Assembly (NCBI GenBank): GCA_007922195.1
Contig: ML682007.1
Location: forward strand, 17,406,487 to 17,470,486
Direction: 5' to 3'
DNA length: 64,000 bases
Source: Podocnemis expansa
Lineage: Eukaryota > Chordata > Testudines > Podocnemididae
Shown here: piece by piece, positions 11,633 through 23,079 of the stretch
Layout: each line of letters opens with the position of its first letter
How positions within the stretch are numbered: the stretch's first letter is position 1
Position numbers and translations under genes: made by a program
Notes under the pieces: generated by a model
The model's database searches: none
What the model was told of the DNA's origin: nothing
The model's input: the letters and a program-made list of their open reading frames with translations, nothing else

Positions 11633-13685
11633 TGTGTTAATCAACAGCCAAAAATTTAACTACCCACCTCATCGAGTCTATTTCGCATCTTGTTCCTCAG
11701 GGATACTGTGATTTCTTCCCTCATTCAAAAATGTCACTTTCACCTTGTTTACAAGTGTTAACCCCTTTGGATGCCCATGTGCCCTGAGATGCCACAGTTG
11801 TGTCTTTCTGAAAGGCTCTCTCCGGCATTGGCCACATGGGCCATATCTCCCTGCAGCTACAGCATTGCTTCTGCTAAAGTGTCACTGCATTCCAATAGCT
11901 CACATATTAGATACAGAAGAATCCTGAAGATCAAAATCAAGGAGGTGACACCAAATCTGTTTAGATCACTAAGCACTTGGGGAAATGGGAGTTAAGAAAT
12001 AGAGATATGATGGAAAAGACAATGGGACAGTTTTTTTAGAAAAAGGAGGTTCAGATCATCATGACTATCTTTCTTACATTATCCGCTAACTGTAGGTGAA
12101 ACCTTATGGTTACCATAGGAATTCATGCATAGTGGCACCATCCATTCATGTGGCTGGGAGTTGCACAGGACAGATCAGGGCAGACAAGGGCAATAGCACT
12201 ATTAGATGCACTTTGTGTCTCTTTAAAGGGAATCTCAGCCTTCCCATGCAGTCTCATCACAGACAAGCTATGTGCATGTCAGTGTGAAATATCTCCAAAT
12301 GTTACTGATCTCTCAGCTAAGGTTTTGTGCTATAGCCTGAGGGAAAGGAATGTGTTGCCTGCAGCGGGTCCCCATTTTCACAGGTGACAAAAGGAGGCTC
12401 ACAGTCTGCCAGTGACTGTGGAAGTGTGCTGACTGCAGGTCAGAGTATGGTTAAGAGGCAGCCCTTAACTTGGCATCTCCATGCTTTGCAGGGTTTGCAT
12501 TATGGGAACATCACCCTTAAAACAACTTCAACTGGTTTTAAATGAAGTTTTTGCTTCTGGGAATATATATGTAAAAGATTTTGGTAACAGCTTGTTCAAG
12601 ACTTTGCCTTTGTTTTTTGGTGGCACTGAGACAACGGTTTGACTTTTATGGTACGACCCAAAGAGTTCAGAGGGTCCAGAGACAGTTGCCTGAAAGAAGG
12701 GAACATTCCCTGCCCTCCCTTTGCCATTTTATGGTAATTTTTCACCACCCATCCTCCTCCCCATACTGTGAAGCCTGAAGAAACTTAAAGGCCTTTGCCA
12801 GTGACCAAATGCTTCAGTTTCTTTCTAGCCTGCTGCTCAAAACAACTGGGACTGAGAAGTTCACTTTTACAGGCTCTTTCTTGGATAATCGAAGATGCAG
12901 CTTGGCCTGAACTCCTGCCACTGCTCCAAACAGTGCTGAGAAATGGAATAATTACATTCACAGACAGGAACAAGTTGAAAAAGCCAGCCTGTTTCTCTGA
13001 TGGAATAGTTAGTTGCAGACTAGATAGAAATGGCTGCAGAGATCTGCTAGAGGCCACAAAAGCTGTTTCCTGATTCATGACATCTGGATTCCCTGGCTAC
13101 CCATCCTTGAAACAGAGGACAGCTAGGAGAGTTGTACAACTTAGTCATTGTGGGTCTGCAGTTTATCCAATGACTTGTGTGGATCTGGGTCCATACAAGG
13201 CACCTGCTATGTTCAACACAACGCTTTCTGACCGGCAGCCCAGTGCCCACATTGGATCAGACACTGATTCTAGAGGGAGTGGTGCTAAAGGTACAGAAAT
13301 CATAATACCAGAACTGATTAAACTGCCAGTAGACCATGGTAGGAAGGCGAATAATGGTGCCCAATAACTTATTTTTTCTCCAAGGACTTGCTCACTCTTT
13401 TTCTATCTCCCTCATTGCATGTTGTGCTTAAAAGTGCGAAAAAGGGGGTAAGAGGTTCAGGATTATCATAGCTACCAGGGCATGACTGGTGATGCTGAGA
13501 GGAGAGCATGTGCATGAAGTAAAGAGGCATATGGAGATTAAATAGAAGCCTACTATACCAGGGGATGTGCCTGCAGCACAGAGTTTAGTTCTGAATCAGT
13601 ATTTTCTCTTTCCAGGCTCCATTCTTGACTATTACATAGACTGGACTAGGCTGTAAAGCTCAGATTGGAACCTGAGCTTTCCTAG
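11633..13685. other. Non-coding, no feature recognised
   Basis: Open frames on both strands at 12785-13078 overlap each other and show no domain. No splice-flanked exon was identified. Confidence 0.5.
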
Positions 13686-13689
13686 AAGT

Positions 13690-13830
13690 TCTACAAAAAC
13701 AAACAAGGAGTCCTGTGGAATTTAAAGACTAAAATATTTTAATCTCATGAGCTTTTGTGGGAGAAAATCCCACTTTGTCAGATGCTTTGAAGATGGGGGA
13801 GACTTACGGTATGGGAGAAAATAAATGCAG
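13690..13830 (-). mobile_element. Penelope-like terminal repeat (3' side of the relic at 13.9-14.4 kb)
   Basis: Plus-strand blocks are 'aaacaaacaaggagtcctgt', 'tttaaagactaaaa' and 'atgagcttttgtgggagaaa'. Read on the minus strand the last part gives CTGACAA, a helix GTGGG...CCCAC, then AAAA. Both core changes fit CpG decay of CTGACGA and CGAAA. It abuts a Penelope endonuclease relic in the same orientation. Confidence 0.65.
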
Positions 13831-13944
13831 GAAAGTGTAACTCATAAGATCAGGTCACACTGTAACAGCAAATCAAGGAAGCTGTTAAGATTCAAACACT
13901 GGGGAACAGCATAGACAGGAAGATGAGGTCAAATCACCTGTTGT

Positions 13945-14430
13945 AATGAGAAAAAAAAATCCAAAGTCCTTATTTAGCCCTAAAGAAACAGTGTCAAATT
14001 TGAGTATGACATGCAATTCTACAGTTTCTCTTTGAAGCCTTGAGTTATTAATCACTTGTTTAACCACAGCAATTGCCAAATCATCTACAGAATTATCAGG
14101 AAGACTGAAGTGCTCACATACTGGTTTTTGTTTGTTGTCATTTTTGATTTCAGATTTGTGCCCATTTATTCTTCTGTGCAGAGACTATCCCGTTTGTCCA
14201 ATACATAAGGCAAGGGGGCATTTCTGGCACATGATGGCATAAATCACATTAGTGGATGAGCAGATGAATGAGACTTTGATGGAGTAGCTGGTTTGATTAG
14301 GTCCTGTGATAGTGCTTTTTGCACAGATGTGGCCAGAGTTGGCAGCATGGCTTGTTGCAGGGATATGTGCCTGCTTGAATGGTTCTGTTGTTAGGTCTGT
14401 AGTTGCTGGTGAGTATCTGTCTGAATCTGT
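13945..14430 (-). pseudogene. Penelope-like element GIY-YIG endonuclease relic
   Basis: The minus strand from about 14340 to 13960 is open for about 125 codons with a single TAG. The translation includes NVIYAIMCQKCPLALCIGQTG, the stop, then SLHRRINGHKSEI. VIYAI and CIG stand where the GIY and YIG motifs of Penelope endonucleases lie, followed by the usual basic RRINGH segment. Further on come CEHF and SRLQRETVELHVILKFDT, like the carboxyl end of these proteins. Upstream in another frame (about 14345-14420) lies TYPCNKPCCQLW, the Cys-rich linker before the domain, so a frameshift lies near 14340. No reverse transcriptase portion is present, as in a 5'-truncated copy. It is non-functional. Confidence 0.85.
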
Positions 14431-14500
14431 TCAAATTGTTTCATGAAGTTGATGGATTTCCACTTCAAATGGCCGTATTCAGTGCCTTGCATGTTGACAA

Positions 14501-14780
14501 GTTCCATAGGGGCAGCCGTGTTAGTCTAGTTCAGCAAAACAAACAAGGAGTCCTGGGGCACTTAGAGACTAACAAATTTATTTATCGTATGAGCTTTCGT
14601 GGGAGAAAATTCCACTTCAGACACTTTGAAGATGGGGAACTTACAGAACAGGAGGCAAATAAAAGCAGGGAAGTATAAGTCATAGGATCAGATATACGGC
14701 AAGGGGGCATTTCTGGTAGTGCCATGGTCTTCCTCATTTGTTTTGTGGAACTGAACTAACATCGCTACCCTTTTGGAACT
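14501..14780. mobile_element. Internally deleted Penelope-like copy
   Basis: The ends are inverted: GTTCCATAGGGGCAGCCG on the left, and the right end reads GTTCCAAAAGGGTAGCGA in complement. The left arm holds the usual 'ggagtcctggggcactt' and 'gagctttcgtgggag' blocks. An 18-bp string 'gcaagggggcatttctgg' (14699-14716) repeats exactly a piece of the neighbouring endonuclease relic (14210-14227). This shows the small element derives from the same coding element by internal deletion. Confidence 0.7.
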
Positions 14781-14784
14781 AAAG

Positions 14785-16060
14785 GTCAAGGGTCATCAAA
14801 AGGATTCAGATTCAGCATTCTAGTCATTATGTTAGTCTCTGGATCAGGGTATGGACATCCCCAAAGTTCAAAGATGACAGTTTGATTTTTCAGCTGTTTT
14901 CAAATATGTATTTGAACTTAATGTAATGGGTTTGATTCAGAGGGGCTTCCTACTGGGAAAGCTTCTTTAGGTTTGATCCATGTGGAGTTTTCGTCCTGTA
15001 AGTTTCATTATGAACTTTAAATGAACACAAATAAGCAAAGTGTAACTCAGCCAGAATGGTGAAGTTTGGCCTTGTTTCTGGTTGAAAGTAGAAACTTCTA
15101 ACACCAACATTTTGGGATGACTAGCTCCAGAGTTTTAGTTAAACAAAGGAGCCATTTGCAAAATTCAGGATTGGAATTTAATTTGTAGTGTGAACTCCTC
15201 CATATCTGTGGCTTAAGCTGAGGTTTTGATCTGGTCTCACATGTATTTGACAGGACTGTGTGAAATCAACTGACAGATTATTCACTTGATCTGAAACCAA
15301 TTTCACTGTAAATTCACCCCCACCATGCCTCATACACAGCCTTCATTTACAACCTTCTGTTAGTTTTGTTTCTAATCAATTCCAAAAAGCAGGGAGAGGG
15401 TACAAAGATGAGTTGTATCTGATGGTGTGGGCATGACCCGTTCATCTGTCAGCATCTTAGATTATCAAGAGTTCTTCAGTGTCCTTCACAAGGGACTAAT
15501 TCATGCCACCAGTACACAAAAATAAAATAATTCAATAGCCGCATTTTTAAAGCCACACCAAATTCATCCCTTAAAGTCAAGTTTCATCATAATTTAATCA
15601 CCACAGGGTTAGGAAAATCACCATATGGGAATGCGCTTGTCTCCAACAATAAACCAGTGGGTCTTCAGACAATAACCAGGTTATTCTCTTTATTTCTTAA
15701 ATGTATGGAGTCTTATAAAGATACTCAGAGAAAAGATTGTTTATATTGACTTCTGGACACCAAAAAAAAGTGATGGGAGTGTTAGAAAAGCCTAAGAGAT
15801 GTTCATTTGAAAATAAATGTAGAAGTCTTAATGATTTTCACTCTCCAGAAGGAAACTGAAATGTTAGGTCATTTATCAGATTAAGCAAGCATTGCTCATT
15901 CTGTTTTGTTACACCAAGATCCTGAGTGTTACACCATAGCTGGAACTTAAATAGCAACACAGCCAAGAGTTTTGCTTTAATTTTTACTTTAAGTTAGCAT
16001 TGCCATTCTCCAGCCAAATGGCCATTAATTCATTGCTCATTCTTGGGAACTCAGTTTCAA
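14785..16060. other. Non-coding, no feature recognised
   Basis: AT-rich unique-looking sequence with no exon or repeat that could be named. Confidence 0.5.
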
Positions 16061-16065
16061 ACACA

Positions 16066-16154
16066 GGACCAGATCTTTAGATGGCATAAATCAAAATAAC
16101 CCCATTGACTCTAACAAAGCTACATCAAATTACATGAGCTAAGGATCTGACCCT
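16066..16154. repeat. Small fold-back repeat (GGCCAGATC type)
   Basis: It starts GGACCAGATCTTTAG and ends CTAAGGATCTGACC, with 'ccattgactctaa' in the centre. The arms are roughly complementary. This matches the ancient amniote hairpin repeats also seen at 39109-39184. Confidence 0.55.
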
Positions 16155-16839
16155 GATTGTATTAGGAAACAATATATAGTTCATCACCCCATGAATGATA
16201 AAATGACCATTAATGGAGAAAGAGAGAGAGCAAACCCAAATCTGAATGACATCTGCACACCTGTGCACTCCCAGAGATGAGCGCATGCTGTAGCACTTCA
16301 TACACACAAATGTCTTCACCAAATGCACCAAGATTGCTTGAGCCTCTTATAAGAAAATAGAGATGTTGGGGAAGAAAACCAGTTTCCTCCATGATCCAGT
16401 TGCCCCCCAGCTATTTCTCCAGACTTAGGTATGCATGTGAAGACCACTCAGGCAGCAGAGGTTCTGGTTGTGTGAGAATAAAGTGATACTGAAGAGTAAG
16501 AGAAAAATATTTTCTTGGCACAAAAAGCAGTAAGTCATCTATGAATTACTCATAAAGATGTAGGGTCAAGTCCTTCTGACTTCATGCTAGTGAAACTACC
16601 ATTGATATCAACGGGGAACTTTGCCCAGATGTTCGGACCTATAATGATGATAGGGAAATGGTAATGCTTTCACAATTAGTCCCAAGTACAGTTCTTGCTG
16701 CACTGAATCAGAGGCCCCTTTGAAATATGGGAGAATCCAAAATTAGGTAAGAATTTCATAACCAGCACCTATCGTGAAACCAGGGAAGGACAAGATGTTC
16801 TTTTGCTTAACTCCTTGGATTGGAAGACTGGTTTCAATT

Positions 16840-17062
16840 CTTGGCTCTGTCGCAAACTTCCTGCACAACTTGGAACACATCACTTAACTTCTGTGTGTTT
16901 GAATTCACCATTTGCAAAATGGAGATGAGAATATCTCCTTTCCTCTGCCCTTTGTCAGGCTCATCTGTTTAGACTGCAAACTTTTTGATTTGTGTGTTTG
17001 TACAGCACTTACCATGAAAGATCTTGCCTGGAGTTTCTAAGTGCTACTATAATAGCAACTAG
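16840..17062. repeat. MIR-like SINE relic with TTTGTACAGCAC tail
   Basis: Blocks are 'cttggctctgtcgcaaactt', 'aacacatcacttaacttctg', 'ccatttgcaaaatggagatg', 'tttagactgcaaactttttg' and 'gtttgtacagcacttaccat', then an A-rich tail. The Tx1-type LINE tail that follows appears to have inserted at this tail. Confidence 0.6.
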
Positions 17063-17094
17063 AAATAATAAAACTAGAACTAAGTCACCATCTA

Positions 17095-17440
17095 TAACAC
17101 CAGAGAGGAGAGGCTGGCCACAGGGTATCTTGCAACTGCGGGGCCTATTTCGCATTCCTTGGTCCAGTCACGTATCCGAGCAGAGTTCCCCTGGGCAGCG
17201 TCCGCTGACACCCTAGATACTTTCCAGGAGCAGTGGGCGCTGTCTGGGGTTCTCTGCTTAGTGTCCCCCTCCGGTTCCCTGCTTTTGTTCCTTTGACCCC
17301 TCACACCCATTCCTGTTTTGATTATGCTGTCCCCCGTAATCAGTTGATCCCCGGGACCAGTGACTCCTCCCTTAGGCTGAGGGAGGGTCTTTAGCAGTGG
17401 GTGGGCTTGTGCCCACCAACTATCCAGAGACCAAATAGTA
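17095..17440 (+). mobile_element. 3' end of Tx1-type LINE, sense strand
   Basis: From 'gaggagaggctggccacagg' on, the sequence matches the complement of the LINE at 34579-36571. Shared blocks are 'gggcctatttc', 'gagcagtgggcgctgtctgg', 'cagtgtcccc', 'ctcacacccat' and a 3' UTR with 'ttaggctgagggagggt' and 'gtgggcttgtgcccacc'. Only the last about 60 codons and the 3' UTR remain, as expected of a 5'-truncated LINE insertion. Target duplications could not be recognised. A short (CAC)n tract follows at 17451-17463. Confidence 0.75.
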
Positions 17441-17464
17441 GAAATAAAATCACCACCACCACCA

Positions 17465-19950
17465 ATTTTAACAAAGTTCTCATATTTTCTGCTAAAACCT
17501 CTTTTGGTGTTCCATAATCAGCCATGGCTTGTTTGCCTGCCTTTGAGAGAAGACCTAGCAGGGACTTACCTTCTTATTTGCTAAAAAACAAGAGCCTTTG
17601 GACCATGTCAAAGGACTGAACCAGAACATCCTTAAAACAACTGTGGGGAAAGTTGAAATTTGGATATATTGCCAGGGTCTGAACTTCATGACTGAGATCC
17701 TGGGCTGACAGAGAGACTTCCTGTAAAAAGTCCTTTAGCCCGGTTTCAAACATTCACAATAAATCATCTTTTGGCTTGACATTTCCATAACACATTGTTG
17801 CAAAACGTCCCCATTACAGCTGCAGGCAGCCTAGGCCACTGCGGTGACCCTGTGCCGCAATGGTGTGCAAACTGTGAATGCTTTGAATGATTTCACTTTC
17901 TTACAGTCAAGCTGGTGGGACAGGGGAAGGAGGAAAGATCAGCAAGAGGGAATACAAACTAAAGTAGAGTGCGTGAAGTTTGGGAGACTAGTTTGGAGAA
18001 AAGATTAATGAGGAGCAATCTATATTTGCATGGGGGAGGAGGCAAAAATATATGGTAATTCAGAGCACAGAGGGAACATGGTGGCACATGGACTCAAGCC
18101 CTGCTTTCCAATTTGTGCTCAGACAAATGGCTGTGGGTAGATCAAGGCAGTTTCCCTCTAGGAATGCTGGAATGAGATAATAATGTTGCCCCAGGGCACC
18201 CATGCACCTGAACAGCACCTATCTCAGCCACTTCACTATCTGCAAAGGGAACCAGGCTATCACCTGTGCTGCAATACAAACTTGGGCTCCTTTACAATTT
18301 CAAGATAATACTTTTATTTCAGTTCAACTGAAGTTATTATTACAATAATGCCAGGAAGGCCAAACTGATATCAGAACTTTATTAGGCTGGATGCTGTACA
18401 CAACACCTAGTAAGAGCCAGTCCCCAACTCAATCTAAATTGGCAAGAAAAAGGGTGGGAGAATTTTTCTTTTCTTTCAATATATTCACACAAAGTGAGCC
18501 TCATATAAATTTTAGTTTTCTAGTGAAAAATCAAAATCAGAAAAAGCCAGAAGATGCTTTCTTCCTGCCTTTTGCAATTATTTTATGCAAGTATTTTAAA
18601 CGGCATATATGAAATATTTCAAGAGAGTTTCCAGGGACATCACACACACTAGATTTATTTGGACTTGGTTGGAACAAAGCAATCAAAAAGGAAAAAAAAA
18701 ATCACTAGAAGGTTAATAAGATTTCAGAAGCTAGGAAAAAAGGTTGCACAGAGGTATTGTGTGAGAGACGGTAAACCCATTTTTTCCTATTCTCCATTCT
18801 TATTTTAATGCATTAGATTTATGTTAGACTTGGCTGAATTTACAGCCCTTTGGTCTATCAGGTACTTTGATATCTTTACACCCACAGGGTCCTATGATCT
18901 GTCAATTACCGTGTTTCTCTATAAGGCTATTTCTCTATAAGAATTTTTTATAATATCAAAATAAGTACTATGGACCCCATTACACACGGTGTAGCATCTC
19001 CTCTGATCCTACCAGTTTCACTGGACGTTTAAGACCTTCAGTTCCTCGCAGAATTCACTCAGCACCTCATAGGACTGGATGTTCTGAAGACAACAAAGTG
19101 ACCGTGAGATAAATCCACATTCTCCTAGTTCAGCATACTGAAAATTGAAGGGGAATGGTTTACATTTTCATTTTGAATTCCAAGCAAGCTGTTAATTTTG
19201 ATGCTCAGTGTCTTTGCAAGTACAATTCTTGTGCTTGGCTCTGATGAGCCAGACAGATTGTAACAAATGAACTGAGTATGTAAAAGATCATCTGGTTTCT
19301 TTCTAACATGCAGAAATGGTCATTGGTAAGAAGAGGGTTAGAGTGAATGATATTTCACTTAGTTGTTCAAAGGCCCTGTCTACACTAGGTGAGAATGCAC
19401 AACAACAAATCATACTTCAGAATGCTTTCAATTTACCATGTCTGTACAACAACCTCTCCACACAGCAGCTGTCCCTGATATTTTATAAGCTCTAGCTGGC
19501 TGCAATGAAGACTTCCACTCAAGTCTTTCTAAAATGTTCCTCTCAAGTCTTGCAGAACTTTCCTATATTGTAGGCCAGAAACCACAAGCATGCAAGCTGC
19601 TCTGGTTCAGACACTATTTATTCATCAGCAGTTTATCCCTGAACGAGGTGCCATGAAGTTAGAATCTGTCCAAAAGCCCCTGTTTGTTGCAATAATGCTA
19701 GGCAGCTGCTCCCACAGTCCCAGATGCATGTTGGTAAAGCATGCCTCTATGAACACAGCTCTGCAACTATCAACCATTTCTTCAACGGTAACAATTTTTC
19801 AATATAGCGCTCTGGTATTCTAAACAGTGAGTTGTGCCATTTAGCTGAAGGAGAGATGAGACATGATAAATGCAAACTATGCCCAATAATTTTGGTTCAT
19901 ATCATCTCCACTTTGGGTTAAAAGAGGCTGTGTTATTTAATGATTAGACC
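17465..19950. other. Non-coding; one possible MITE end
   Basis: A 'ggccctgtctacactag' string at about 19372-19388 resembles the left end of the fold-back MITEs elsewhere, but no matching right end was found. The rest holds nothing recognised. Confidence 0.4.
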
Positions 19951-19959
19951 TGAGAGTTG

Positions 19960-20165
19960 GGAAATGTGAATTCTAGTCCCAGTTTTGCAAATGCCTGCTG
20001 TGCAACTTTGGGCAAGTTACTCACTTATCTCAGTTTCCTTTCTCATTCTTTGTCTTGTCCATTTAGACTAAGCATTTGGAGCAAGGAACTTCTCCTACTT
20101 TGTGTTTGCACAGTGCCTAGACCAGTGGGACCTGAATTGTGGCTGAGGCCTCTCGGTGTGATCAT
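19960..20165. repeat. MIR-like SINE relic with TTTGCACAGTGCC tail
   Basis: Blocks are 'ctgctgtgcaactttgggca', 'agttactcacttatctcag', 'tccatttagactaagcattt', 'ggagcaaggaacttc' and 'gtttgcacagtgcctagacc', in normal order. Confidence 0.65.
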
Positions 20166-20744
20166 AGTACAACCAAGAACAAAATCACTGTTGGTATTCG
20201 TCATATACTTATGGCTTTCAGTCACCTCTGGCTTTTTCTAGTTTCAGTTAGTAACACAACTTTGAAACTTGGATGCTGTCACCTTCATTTCAGGCTGCCT
20301 TCGGCTGCAGACATGAAATATGGAATAAAGACAACCTTTGCGGGGGCCTTCCTTGGGACAGCTCAGTGTTTCTAGTCTCCAAACAAGCAGGCCCTTACAA
20401 ACAAGGCTGTTTCCTGGGCTCCCCTTTGCATTGCCCATGACCGGCAGAGGCAGCAATGGTTTCTCCACAACCTCCTGAGGCCACTGCTCTGAAACATTCT
20501 GCTGCTGCTATAGATCTCTGCTTCACCTCTGGTGCTGCACTGCTTTCTTCACTGCTTGACTATGCCCTGTATTTTCTCATGCTAAGTGAGGCTCAACACA
20601 GCACTGGCTGAGTAGATTGGCACAGAGTTTTATCATGGTTCCTGTTTCGTTACAGTGAGCTTTGCAAGGATAGCTATTATTTGGATCTGATTTAGCCCTC
20701 CTCCTCCACTCTCATATAGCTGGAAACCAGGTCCACGCAACTTA

Positions 20745-20880
20745 GAGGAATTATATTTTGTGCAGCTATAGCACCTTTCCTGTCATGATCTCAAAACATT
20801 TTAGAAGGCCCTAACTAATCTCCAAAGAACCCTTGTTGAGTTAGGTGAATCCACTTATTTCAGATACCATCTGAATTAGG
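20745..20880 (+). repeat. MIR-like SINE relic
   Basis: Blocks are 'gcagctatagcacctttcct', 'catgatctcaaaacatttta' and 'gttgagttaggtgaatccac'. It is partial. Confidence 0.4.
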
Positions 20881-20884
20881 GGAG

Positions 20885-22345
20885 CAATTCTGCAAAACAC
20901 TCATGCATTTGTTGACTCCATCCTAACATTTCCAGTGTTAAGAATGGAAACTATAACTGCTAACTTCTGCTAGCTAGATACCTTCCTTCTTATCCTTGAT
21001 TCATGTATGACAATTACCAGACTGGCTTTAGCCTTCTTCCTAACCTGCTTTAGCATATGTCCACTGAGGAAGTGCACTCAGGGGATTTGCCTGTTTAAGC
21101 TTCCCTGGCTCATCTTTGTTGAATCAAGGCTAAAAACTCTTATTTAAAAGAGGCCATTTTATTTAAACCATGAAAAGACAGAATAAATTATATGATGCTG
21201 GAAAGAAATATTGGAATAAAAATTATCCCATTTCTTATTTCCTTAAAGAGCTGCTTTAAGATCTCTGTGGTTCTGCATTGGGACTGTTTTGACTTATTTC
21301 TAGCATTGTATTTACTGTACCATGCTTAGATCCTGCATGACAGGCATACCAAGATGAGGTTAAATAAGTGTGAGAATCTGTGCCTCTGTCCTTTATTTAA
21401 CAAGTGGCTAAGCACCACTTAAGCAATATGGCATTACCCAAATGTGTTCTTGCTGAGTGGCATTTGTTAGTACCGTCCCAAGTGTGTAACAGTCATTACC
21501 AATCACAATTATTTAGTCTGAATCGGTTCCCAAAGAAGATCCTATCGAGGGGGCTAATATATACATTATCACTATGCTCAGATTACAAATGAGGAAACAA
21601 AGGCACCCGCAGTTAGAGTGGGTTGGCAAAGTTCACACTGCGACTCAACAGCAGAGACTGAAGCAAAAGCAAGTTGCTAGTTCTAATCACTAGATGCATA
21701 GCCAGGAAATGTGCATGCATATGCTTCTTTGTTCCTAATCACTTATTATTATATTTGTCCCCATGCCAACTGCTTTAAAAAGTGCATTCATCCAAGTCTA
21801 CTTGGCAATTATTTAAAAAAAAACCACTTTATTATGAATGGACATGATTTCTAATTCTTCTTGTTCACCATACAAATATAATATGATAATTCTACTTTGA
21901 GTATGTTAATATTATATGTTTGAACCAGAAGAAGCCAAGAAAAGCAAATATGTAAGGTCTTGTAGTAACAGTTTTTCTCAAGTTGCTTATTCAGAGTAGT
22001 TCCACTTTCTAAAATGGCTAGCTACTAATCCCTGATTTTCAAAGACCAAAAAGGCAGCATCATACTCAAAAATGCACACCTCACTCACTAGTGCAATTAC
22101 TGCAGTACACATCCAAATCTATATTTAGCAGCCTATGCAGCGCAAACAAATACCTGATTTGTAAATAAAAACCCAATAACTGTGTATGCAAATTACACAT
22201 GTAATATCTGTGCACATCTGCATGTGACTCTGGCTTCCCAATGTATTTTTATTTTGAAAAGTAACTACACAATGGGTACCTGCATCAGTTAGGAGATGTG
22301 CAGGGAATAGGCAGCTGTCCTTGTACTATGAGGACAAATATAAGA
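20885..22345. other. Non-coding, AT-rich; SINE traces only
   Basis: A weak SINE-like block 'cagattacaaatgaggaaac' lies at 21578-21700. The interval 21720-22250 is AT-rich and not visibly repetitive. Nothing else was recognised. Confidence 0.4.
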
Positions 22346-22350
22346 GTTTA

Positions 22351-22531
22351 TTTACACAGGGACACTACAGAAAATTAATCCAAATTAACCAAAGTGAATT
22401 AAATGAAACCAAATTAAGGCCACTTCTAGTCTGAATGAGTGCCCACACAGGGATTTAACGTAGTTTAACTAATCCACTTTAAATTCACATTTTTAGTTAA
22501 TTCTGATTAACTGTCCTGGGTAGATAAAACA
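22351..22531. mobile_element. Fold-back MITE, TTTACACAGGGA type
   Basis: The left end 'gtttatttacacagggacac' and the right end 'actgtcctgggtagataaaa' are imperfect inverted repeats. Inside are blocks such as 'aaattaatccaaattaacc' and 'gttaattctgattaactg', typical of TTAA-rich hairpin MITEs. A second 'cccacacagggattta' block at about 22441 suggests a compound or nested structure. Confidence 0.45.
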
Positions 22532-22799
22532 AATACTAAACTGCTACCTCCTTTACTGTATACTGTCCAAACTGTACACTGAATGAGATAGCAGAGGTTG
22601 GGGTAGAGGGGACAGAATGGAATCAAGGGCTGTATTGTTCTGCATTGGCAGTTGAAGGCAGAATTAGATCCCTGCCAAATCTTGGACACATTTTGTATCT
22701 TGAGCTCTTTTCTTAGTGTCCTTACTAAAGTTTCACACAGCTTTTTTGTATGGAATGAAGAATATAGCATGTGCAGAGCTGGTTCTTGACTATAGCATG

Positions 22800-23075
22800 G
22801 AGGAAGAGGATGGTCTCATGGCTAAGGCATTAGTTTGAGACTGAAGAGATCTGCCTTCAGTTCATGATTTTACTATAGACTTTCTGCATAACTCTACACA
22901 AGTTACTTCATCTCTCTGCCTCAACTCCCCATCTGCAAAATGGACATAATAGAACTTCTTTTGTCTACCTAGTAAGACTATAAACTCTTTGGGTCAGTTG
23001 CTGTCTGTGCATGTTCTTTTAGCAATGTGAGGAGATGGTCTCAGTCAGGACCACTAGCTGCTACATTAATAAACA
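22800..23075. repeat. MIR-like SINE relic, nearly full length
   Basis: It opens with a tRNA-like 'gtctcatggctaaggcatta' and 'gcagttcatgatt'-like region. The blocks 'acttcatctctctgcctcaa', 'catctgcaaaatggacataa', 'actataaactctttgggtca' and a tail follow. The A/B-box-like start makes it one of the more complete SINE copies here. Confidence 0.55.
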
Positions 23076-23079
23076 ATTT

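Noticed and set aside
17092..17310. Minus-strand 72-codon open frame
   Set aside because: Antisense of the Tx1-type LINE tail at 17095-17440.
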